From Pirellulales bacterium (GTDB lineage: Bacteria; Planctomycetota; Planctomycetia; Pirellulales; Thermoguttaceae): a stretch of 7,354 nucleotides of DNA. The notes beneath the pieces were generated by a model. It was not told the origin of the DNA. It made no database searches and saw only the letters and a list, made by a program, of their open reading frames with translations. A program made the translations under genes and the position numbers. The stretch is from the NCBI GenBank assembly GCA_030605745.1, contig JAUWHT010000352.1, positions 1 to 7,354 on the forward strand, read 5' to 3'. Below are positions 1 through 4,496 of the stretch, in pieces (the stretch's first letter is position 1; each line of letters opens with the position of its first letter).

Positions 1-111
1 GTCGCGGTTTTATGATCGATTCGCGACCACCGGTCGCGGTTTTATGATCGATTCGCGACCACCGGTCGCGGCTTTATGATCGATTCGCGACCCCCGGTCG
101 CGGTTTTATGA
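1..111. repeat. 32-bp tandem repeat array (3 full units plus a 15-nt partial) at the 3' end of glgC
   Basis: Units occupy 1-32, 33-64 and 65-96, and a partial unit lies at 97-111. Units 1 and 2 are identical. Unit 3 differs at two positions (72 T to C, 93 A to C). There is no spacer between units, so this is not CRISPR. Each unit junction forms a perfect 7-bp stem with a 3-nt loop (CGCGACC/GGTCGCG at 22-38, 54-70 and 86-102). The same arms can also pair the other way round within a unit across a longer loop containing the palindrome ATCGAT. The array starts at the window edge and probably continues outside. The glgC stop codon (106-108) lies inside the partial unit. In glgC orientation the hairpins are not followed by a T-run, so they are not canonical intrinsic terminators, though they could still stabilise the mRNA 3' end. 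Confidence 0.9.
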
Positions 112-1356
112 GGGCCTGTTCCCGAGAAAGTGCTCGACGCCGTCGGTCTTGGCGATCACGGTGACGCCCTTCTCGGTGACCGTAAAACCTCGCTTCCGAT
201 CGACGTTGTGATCGAAGCCGATCTCAACGCCCGCGGGGACGTGGACATCCTTGTCGATGATCGCCCGACGGATCTTTGCGTGGCGGCCGACGTCCACTCG
301 GTCGAACAAGATGGAATCCTCGACCTGGGCGTAGCTGTTGATTCGGGTATCCAGTCCGAGGATCGACCGGTCGACCTGGCCCCCGGAGAGAATCGAACCC
401 AGGCAGACGATGCTGTCCAGCGCCTGGCCGCGGCGTGCTCCCGGACCCGCTTCCGCAAATACGAACTTCGGCGGTGGGTAATCCGGCTGATACGTGCGAA
501 TCGGCCAGTGCCGGTCGTAGAGGTTCAGTTGGGGGTCGACCGACACCAGATCCATGTTGGCCTCGTAGTACGCGTCCAGGGTTCCCACGTCCCGCCAGTA
601 GGCGTCCTGCTTGCGGTTCTCGTCCATGAACGGATAGGCGAACACCCGGTGCGTGTCGATGATCGAGGGGATCACGTCCCGCCCGAAATCGTGTGTGCTG
701 TCGGGCCGGGTGGCGTCGAGACAGAGTTGCTCAAAGAGGAACCGGGCGGTGAAGACGTAAATGCCCATCGAGGCCAGGGCGTGTCGCGGGTCGCCGGGGA
801 TCGGCGTTGGCTCTTCGGGCTTCTCCTTGAACCCGATCACTCGATAGTCGCTGTCGACCTGCATCACACCCAACTGTCGGGCACTCTGCAAATCGACACG
901 TAACGCGCTGACCGTCAGGTCCACGTCGTTTTTCAGGTGTATCTCGACCAGCTTCATGTAGTTCATCTTGTAGATGTGATCGCCAGCCAGGACCACCACG
1001 TATTTGGGCTGTTCCTTTTCGATGGTGTAGATATTCTGGTAAATCGCATCGGCGGTGCCCTGGTACCAGTGCTCGTCGATGCGTTGCTGTGGAGGAACCA
1101 CATCGACGAATTCACCCAATTCCCGGCACAGGTATCCCTGCCAACCAAGGTTGATGTGCCGATCCAGGCTCATCGCCTTGTACTGGGTCAAGACGAGGTT
1201 CTTCCGCACACCGCTGTTCAGGCAGTTCGAAAGTGTAAAATCGATGATGCGATAGGCCCCGCCGAAGGGAACCGCCGGTTTGGCCCGGTCCCGCGTAAGC
1301 GGCTCCAACCGCGACCCCTTTCCCCCAGCCAAGATCACGGCCAAAACGTCTTTCAT
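106..1356 (-). CDS. glgC: Glucose-1-phosphate adenylyltransferase (ADP-glucose pyrophosphorylase)
   Basis: The 416-aa protein makes ADP-glucose and pyrophosphate from glucose-1-phosphate and ATP, the committed step of bacterial glycogen synthesis in the cytosol. Length is close to the family norm (E. coli GlgC is about 431 aa). The N-terminal nucleotidyltransferase domain shows the pyrophosphorylase signature (ILAGGKGSRLEPLT, 8-21), the AKPAVPFGG and RIIDFTLSN segments (25-44), GTADAIYQN (100-108), VVLAGDHIYK (121-130), FKEKP (176-180), ASMGIYVF (195-202) and YWRDVGTLDAYYEAN (253-267). The C-terminal part from about 315 to 400 has the repeated hydrophobic pattern of the left-handed beta-helix that carries oligomer and allosteric contacts. 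The frame is open upstream to 1503, but the family starts just before the glycine-rich loop. The ATG at 1356 has a strong Shine-Dalgarno, so I chose it. The gene follows asnB after 168 bp with its own promoter. Its last two codons fall in or next to the 32-bp repeat array. Confidence 0.97.
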   Translation of the reverse strand: MKDVLAVILAGGKGSRLEPLTRDRAKPAVPFGGAYRIIDFTLSNCLNSGVRKNLVLTQYKAMSLDRHINLGWQGYLCRELGEFVDVVPPQQRIDEHWYQGTADAIYQNIYTIEKEQPKYVVVLAGDHIYKMNYMKLVEIHLKNDVDLTVSALRVDLQSARQLGVMQVDSDYRVIGFKEKPEEPTPIPGDPRHALASMGIYVFTARFLFEQLCLDATRPDSTHDFGRDVIPSIIDTHRVFAYPFMDENRKQDAYWRDVGTLDAYYEANMDLVSVDPQLNLYDRHWPIRTYQPDYPPPKFVFAEAGPGARRGQALDSIVCLGSILSGGQVDRSILGLDTRINSYAQVEDSILFDRVDVGRHAKIRRAIIDKDVHVPAGVEIGFDHNVDRKRGFTVTEKGVTVIAKTDGVEHFLGNRPS

Positions 1357-1363
1357 GTTGCCA

Positions 1364-1371
1364 CCTTCCTT
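1364..1371 (-). promoter_or_regulatory. Ribosome binding site deciding the glgC start
   Basis: On the minus strand AAGGAAGG lies 7 nt before the ATG at 1356-1354. It is purine-rich and well spaced. It supports this start over the 49-codon N-terminal extension that the open frame would otherwise allow. Confidence 0.8.
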
Positions 1372-1389
1372 GAATACAGCCACACCTCT

Positions 1390-1418
1390 ATTATATTGAT
1401 TTCGGTGTTTGGAAAAAG
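1390..1418 (-). promoter_or_regulatory. Probable sigma70-type promoter of glgC
   Basis: A perfect TATAAT (minus strand, 1395-1390) lies 33 nt upstream of the glgC ATG in an AT-rich patch of an otherwise GC-rich region. The predicted start of transcription near 1383 gives a leader of about 27 nt containing the ribosome binding site. The -35 region at the 17-nt spacing (1418-1413, CTTTTT) matches the TTGACA consensus poorly, so an activator or a different sigma factor may be involved. If real, glgC is transcribed independently of asnB. Confidence 0.55.
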
Positions 1419-1500
1419 TGGTATGGGACTCACCTGAAATCTCCCGAGTTTCCCGAACGCCCTGTGACGCGTATATTACCCATGTTGTCGGCCGCCCCAC

Positions 1501-1533
1501 CATTCATCATTCAACATTCAGCATTCAGCATTC
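1501..1533. repeat. Heptamer microrepeat (CATTCAN, four full units plus 5 nt) across the asnB stop codon
   Basis: The plus strand reads CATTCAT, CATTCAA, CATTCAG, CATTCAG, CATTC. On the coding (minus) strand this is a run of TGAATGN units. TGA occurs at 1527-1525, 1520-1518, 1513-1511 and 1506-1504. Because the period is 7, these stops fall in all three reading frames. The first TGA is the actual asnB stop, so the last codons of asnB lie in the repeat. Confidence 0.85.
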
Positions 1534-3447
1534 TCCCCCCCACTCACGCTGCCAGAGTTCCAGGATCAGCAGCGCCCACAGCCGGCTGCTGTGATCGAAG
1601 CGGCCCCGTTGGTGGTCCTCCAGCAGCCCGGTCACCGCTTCGGGGCGGAAATATCCCCGCCCGAGTGTCTGGGGGTCGAGCAGGACTTCCCGGGCGAAAT
1701 CCCTCAGTTCGTTGCGGAACCAGTGATCCAGTGGGACGCCGAAGCCCATCTTGGGCCGCCGCCGGATGGGCGCGGGCAGCAAGTCGGCGAACGCTTCCAG
1801 CAGAATCCGCTTGCCTCGGCCGCGGCGGAACTTCAGTCCAAGCGGCATTCGCGCGGCCAACTCCACCACCCGATGGTCCAGAAACGGCTGCCGGCATTCC
1901 AGCCCGTGGGCCATCGACGCAATGTCCACCTTGGTCATCAGGTCGCACGGCAGATAGGTCACCAAATCGGCCAGGCTGGTGGCGGTGACCGGGTCGCGGC
2001 GGCGGCTGGAATTCAGCGCGCCAGCCAGAAACTCCAGCGGATCGAGCCTGGGCAGGCGGGCCACGAAGTCGTCGGTGTACAACTCCCCGCGGCGGGCTTC
2101 GTTGAAAATCGCAATCCAGTCCAAGTAACGTCGATCCGCTGGCTGGCCCAACACTTCCACAAACCGCTTCCACCGCCGGACAAGCGACTTCTGCCTCGGG
2201 CTGGCCGGTAGCCTTTGCCACCAGCGCCCCGCCACCAGGCGACGCACCACGGCAGGCAACCGGTCGAACCAACCGGCCAGCCACACGGCCCGGTATCGCG
2301 GGTACCCGGCAAACAGCTCATCGCCCCCATCGCCGCTCAGCGCCACGGTTACGTGCCGCCGGGTGAGTTGCGAGACGTACCAGGTGGGCACTGCCGAACT
2401 GTCGGCAAACGGCTCGTCGTAGTGCCATACCAGTTTGGGCAGGACTGCCAGGGCATCGGGTTTAACCTGGAACTCCTCGTGTACGGTTTCGAACTTCTCG
2501 GCGGCAATTCGGGCATAGCGGGTTTCGTCGTACTCGGGCACGGGAAAGCCGATCGAGAAGGTCCGCACGGGCTCGCCGACCAACTGCCGCATTAACCCCA
2601 CCACAATTGTCGAATCGACACCGCCGGAAAGAAACGCACCCAGTGGAACCTCACTCTGAAGTCGCAACTCGACCGATGTGGTCAACCGCCGTCGCAACTC
2701 TTTGGCGTACTCCCCGGCCGGGCGATCTTCTTCCGTGTTGAAATCCACTTGCCAATACGGCCGCACCTCCAGCCGGTCGTCGCGATAGACGGCGTAGTGC
2801 CCCGGCGGCAACTTGGCAAAGCCGCGGAAGATCGTTCGCGGGTGCGGCACGTATTGATACGTCAGGTACTCGTCGAGCGATTGCGGATCGATTTCGCGCG
2901 GCACGCCGGGCACTTGCAACAGGCTTTTCAACTCGCTGGCGAACAGCAACCGGCCTGGCTCGTGCCGATAGACCAGCGGCTTCTGTCCCAGCCGATCGCG
3001 GGCCAGCAGCAGTTGTCCCCGTTGGGTGTCCCAGATGGCCAAGGCGAACATGCCGTTAAGGTATTCGAGCAGTCCCGGCCCTTCATCCTCGTAAAGGTGG
3101 ACGATGGTCTCCGTGTCGCTTTGGGTACGGAAGCGGTGTCCGGCGCCTTCAAGCCTTTTCCGCAGTTGACGGAAGTTGTAGATTTCGCCGTTGAAGACGA
3201 CCCATACCGAGCCATCTTCGTTCGAGAGCGGCTGCTTTCCGCCGGCCAGATCGACAATCGCCAGCCGCCGATGCCCCAGCGCCACACCAGACAGCGTCTG
3301 CCGCGGCGGCCGCAGTTGGAACTCGGCAATGTAGCTCCCCTCGTCGTCCGGCCCACGGTGGCGCAGCACTTCGGTCATCCGCCGGAGCGTATCTTGGTCC
3401 AGCGCTTTTTCCGGGTCAGTCCAAATGGCGCCGGTGATGCCGCACAT
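1525..3447 (-). CDS. asnB: Asparagine synthase (glutamine-hydrolysing), class B amidotransferase
   Basis: The 640-aa two-domain enzyme hydrolyses glutamine and passes ammonia to an AMP-activated carboxylate, classically aspartate to asparagine. Residues 1-210 form the class II (Ntn) glutaminase: Cys2 is the nucleophile (MCGITGAIW). RHRGPDDEG (29-37), LGHRRLAIVD (57-66), FNGEIYN (85-91) and the SDTE segment (110-113) complete its pocket. The synthetase domain has the pyrophosphate loop SGGVDS (274-279), SIGF (298-301) and SGDGGDELFAGYPRY (371-385). The frame is open upstream to 3495, but Cys must follow the initiator Met and a GGAG lies 7 nt before the ATG at 3447, fixing the start. The family also includes amidotransferases of exopolysaccharide, lasso-peptide and antibiotic clusters. 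With a glycosyltransferase as the nearest upstream ordinary gene, a role in modifying a surface glycan is possible, but the sequence alone does not separate this from asparagine synthesis. Confidence 0.95.
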   Translation of the reverse strand: MCGITGAIWTDPEKALDQDTLRRMTEVLRHRGPDDEGSYIAEFQLRPPRQTLSGVALGHRRLAIVDLAGGKQPLSNEDGSVWVVFNGEIYNFRQLRKRLEGAGHRFRTQSDTETIVHLYEDEGPGLLEYLNGMFALAIWDTQRGQLLLARDRLGQKPLVYRHEPGRLLFASELKSLLQVPGVPREIDPQSLDEYLTYQYVPHPRTIFRGFAKLPPGHYAVYRDDRLEVRPYWQVDFNTEEDRPAGEYAKELRRRLTTSVELRLQSEVPLGAFLSGGVDSTIVVGLMRQLVGEPVRTFSIGFPVPEYDETRYARIAAEKFETVHEEFQVKPDALAVLPKLVWHYDEPFADSSAVPTWYVSQLTRRHVTVALSGDGGDELFAGYPRYRAVWLAGWFDRLPAVVRRLVAGRWWQRLPASPRQKSLVRRWKRFVEVLGQPADRRYLDWIAIFNEARRGELYTDDFVARLPRLDPLEFLAGALNSSRRRDPVTATSLADLVTYLPCDLMTKVDIASMAHGLECRQPFLDHRVVELAARMPLGLKFRRGRGKRILLEAFADLLPAPIRRRPKMGFGVPLDHWFRNELRDFAREVLLDPQTLGRGYFRPEAVTGLLEDHQRGRFDHSSRLWALLILELWQREWGGEC

Positions 3448-3454
3448 GGTGATG

Positions 3455-3458
3455 CTCC
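3455..3458 (-). promoter_or_regulatory. Ribosome binding site deciding the asnB start
   Basis: GGAG on the minus strand (3458-3455) lies 7 nt from the ATG at 3447-3445. That start places the catalytic cysteine at position 2, as the glutaminase mechanism requires. Confidence 0.75.
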
Positions 3459-3474
3459 GATCGTCACGTTTAGC

Positions 3475-3492
3475 CGCCGCGTCCACGCGGCG
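3475..3492. other. Hairpin in the asnB leader
   Basis: A perfect 7-bp stem (CGCCGCG at 3475-3481 with CGCGGCG at 3486-3492) encloses the loop TCCA. It lies 16 nt upstream of the asnB Shine-Dalgarno and 8 nt from the first hairpin of repeat copy 1. It shares the 7-bp-plus-4-nt geometry of the neighbouring hairpin family but has a different loop. It may be an outlying member or an unrelated leader structure. Confidence 0.6.
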
Positions 3493-3500
3493 CAAACTTC

Positions 3501-3646
3501 AGGGCCATTTATGGCCCTTCCCGCCGAAGGCGGTATTCGGCCCGGCGTTTACGCCGGGTTTGCTGAAGCGATAACCAATTTTTCCCTCTCCAAACAACAC
3601 TAGCCCCGTTTACGGGGCTTCTCGCTGTATGGCTTTAGTCTACGAC
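3501..3646 (+). repeat. Composite hairpin repeat, copy 1 (downstream end of tnpA)
   Basis: Hairpins in order: A, AGGGCCA-TTTA-TGGCCCT (3501-3518); B, CCGCC-GAA-GGCGG (3521-3533), followed by TATTCGG; C, CCCGGCG-TTTA-CGCCGGG (3541-3558); a 43-nt pyrimidine-rich spacer; D, AGCCCCG-TTTA-CGGGGCT (3602-3619), followed by TCTCGCTG; and a decayed E, GGC-TTTA-GTC (3631-3640), ending in ACGAC. The A-B-C part (3501-3560) matches copy 3 at 59 of 60 positions. The E hairpin runs into the tnpA stop codon (3640-3642). On either strand no T-run follows D directly, so a simple intrinsic terminator is unlikely. Confidence 0.92.
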
Positions 3647-4071
3647 TCGATTTCGGTGATCCTTTCCAATCGGTCGTGAATTCTTCCCCGAGCGTGGTGC
3701 TCCCGCTGGTTGCGAACGTATGCCTTAACCCACTCCAAGTCACCCATGCCAAAACTCACTACGCCATATCCCGTTTGCCATTGCAGCGTCTTGTTGCGCA
3801 GTCCGAGTTGTTTGTTAACCTCATGCGACGACGAACCCTTGAGTTGGCCAACGAAGTCGCTGATAAGGATTGTCGGTGGGATGGTCACCGCAACGTGCAT
3901 GTGCGTCTCAGTACCGCCAATTTCGTGAACGAACACCCCGCCGGTGTTAATGAGCCTTTGTTTTACATAACGATGGGCCAACGCTTCGACTTGTGGGATC
4001 AATAGTGGAAGGCTGTCTTTGGTGTGCCAGGTGAGATGAAGATGGATTTCGCTGTAGTAGTTGCGCGCCAT
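3640..4071 (-). CDS. tnpA: IS200-like Y1 (HUH) transposase / REP-associated tyrosine transposase
   Basis: The 143-aa protein is a single-domain Y1 transposase, which cuts and rejoins single-stranded DNA next to a recognised hairpin through a 5'-phosphotyrosine link. It has the opening EIHLHLTWHTKDSLPLL (8-24), the HUH metal motif in GTETHMHVAV (His57 and His59) and the catalytic helix WVKAYVRNQREHH (114-126), with Tyr118 and the expected Gln four residues later (Gln122). All catalytic elements are intact, and the length fits the TnpA core. No TnpB or IscB gene accompanies it. The ATG at 4071 has a perfect AGGAG 6 nt upstream. The in-frame extension up to 4281 only reads through hairpin repeat DNA and is rejected. 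Inverted copies of the hairpin element flank the gene, so these are its probable substrates. The lack of visible decay and the close association with repeats suggest either recent activity or a domesticated RAYT role. Confidence 0.9.
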   Translation of the reverse strand: MARNYYSEIHLHLTWHTKDSLPLLIPQVEALAHRYVKQRLINTGGVFVHEIGGTETHMHVAVTIPPTILISDFVGQLKGSSSHEVNKQLGLRNKTLQWQTGYGVVSFGMGDLEWVKAYVRNQREHHARGRIHDRLERITEIES

Positions 4072-4077
4072 GGTGAT

Positions 4078-4082
4078 CTCCT
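4078..4082 (-). promoter_or_regulatory. Ribosome binding site deciding the tnpA start
   Basis: AGGAG on the minus strand lies 6 nt from the ATG at 4071-4069. Hairpin E2 (4098-4109) lies 15 nt upstream of it, so the leader of the transposase mRNA carries one of the element's own hairpins. Confidence 0.8.
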
Positions 4083-4092
4083 GTGTCAAGGC

Positions 4093-4242
4093 GTCGTGGG
4101 CTAAAGCCCTCACAGCGAGAAGGCCCGTAAACGGGCCTCCGTTGGCAGTGAAGGAAAACAATAGGTTGTCGCGTACTCCACCAACCCGGCATAAATGCCG
4201 GGCCGAATACCGCCTGCGGCGGAAAGGCCCGTAAACGGGCCT
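4093..4242 (-). repeat. Composite hairpin repeat, copy 2 (upstream end of tnpA, inverted)
   Basis: Read on the minus strand from 4242: A, AGGCCCG-TTTA-CGGGCCT (4242-4225); B, CCGCC-GCA-GGCGG (4222-4210), then TATTCGG (4209-4203); C, CCCGGCA-TTTA-TGCCGGG (4202-4185); a 46-nt spacer; D, AGGCCCG-TTTA-CGGGCCT (4138-4121), then TCTCGCTG; E, GGGC-TTTA-GCCC (4109-4098); and ACGAC. The order and spacing are those of copy 1 in the opposite orientation. Stem differences from copies 1 and 3 in A (two pairs), C (one pair) and D (one pair) are all compensated. Hairpins A and D of this copy are identical 18-mers, whereas in the other copies they differ. Confidence 0.92.
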
Positions 4243-4365
4243 AAATGTCGGTGCCACATTTTGATGAATACAGCATTGCAATGATACTCAAATGTTTACA
4301 CGGTGCGGAGGAGCCGAAACCAAGAGTTTGTCGTGAAAACAAGCTTTTATGGGTTTGTAATACAG
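4243..4365. other. Low-GC gap between repeat copies 2 and 3; no gene seen
   Basis: These 123 nt are about 41% GC, far below the flanking genes. I see no convincing coding frame and no member of the hairpin family. It lies upstream of tnpA and could hold its promoter. A weak minus-strand pair, TTGAGT then TATTCA with a short 15-nt spacing, is the best I find and is not convincing. It may be a fragment of the original intergenic sequence or of an older insertion. Confidence 0.5.
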
Positions 4366-4494
4366 AGGGCCATTTATGGCCCTTTCCGCCGAAGGCGGTA
4401 TTCGGCCCGGCGTTTACGCCGGGTTAACGAGCCCAACAACCCTTCCTTTTCCAGTTTCAACAACAGGTAGCCCCGTTTACGGGGCTTCTCGCTG
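4366..4494 (+). repeat. Composite hairpin repeat, copy 3 (solo, next to the glycosyltransferase stop)
   Basis: A, AGGGCCA-TTTA-TGGCCCT (4366-4383); B, CCGCC-GAA-GGCGG (4386-4398), then TATTCGG; C, CCCGGCG-TTTA-CGCCGGG (4406-4423); a 45-nt spacer; D, AGCCCCG-TTTA-CGGGGCT (4469-4486), then TCTCGCTG, where similarity ends 2 nt before the glycosyltransferase stop codon. There is no E hairpin and no transposase, so it looks like a non-autonomous derivative. The spacer resembles those of the other copies only in a pyrimidine-rich core (ACC..TT..TTTTCC), while the hairpins are almost unchanged. Confidence 0.92.
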
Positions 4495-4496
4495 CC

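Larger units (their letters stand above)
3501..4242 (-). mobile_element. REP/RAYT-like mobile unit: tnpA between inverted hairpin repeats
   Basis: The unit reads A-B-C-spacer-D-E, tnpA, then E-D-spacer-C-B-A in the opposite orientation, 742 bp in all. Outer and inner hairpins correspond across the gene (A1/A2, B1/B2, C1/C2, D1/D2, E1/E2), and the spacers are 43 and 46 nt. Classical IS200/IS605 insertions carry left and right end hairpins in the same orientation. Paired inverted palindromes around a Y1 transposase are more like REPtrons (RAYT gene plus REP palindromes). I see no target duplication at the borders, as expected for this enzyme class. The exact borders are my inference from the extent of shared sequence. 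Confidence 0.65.

Noticed and set aside
1..111. CRISPR array
   Set aside because: The 32-bp units follow one another with no spacers, so this is a plain tandem repeat.
1354..1503. A longer glgC start giving 465 aa
   Set aside because: The extension covers the TATAAT promoter and the ribosome binding site and has no counterpart in GlgC proteins.
3445..3495. A longer asnB start giving 656 aa
   Set aside because: The class II glutaminase needs its cysteine right after the initiator methionine, which fixes the start at 3447.
3602..3619. D hairpins as intrinsic terminators of tnpA or of the glycosyltransferase
   Set aside because: The stems are strong, but no T-run follows on the relevant strand. 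Their repetition within a mobile element explains them better.
3640..4071. A TnpB/IscB-type guide-RNA nuclease partner for the IS200-like transposase
   Set aside because: No such open frame exists in the window on either strand. Neighbouring genes are ordinary metabolic or envelope genes.
4069..4281. A longer transposase start giving a 213-aa protein
   Set aside because: The extra 70 residues would be translated hairpin repeat. The family start and a perfect AGGAG point to 4071.
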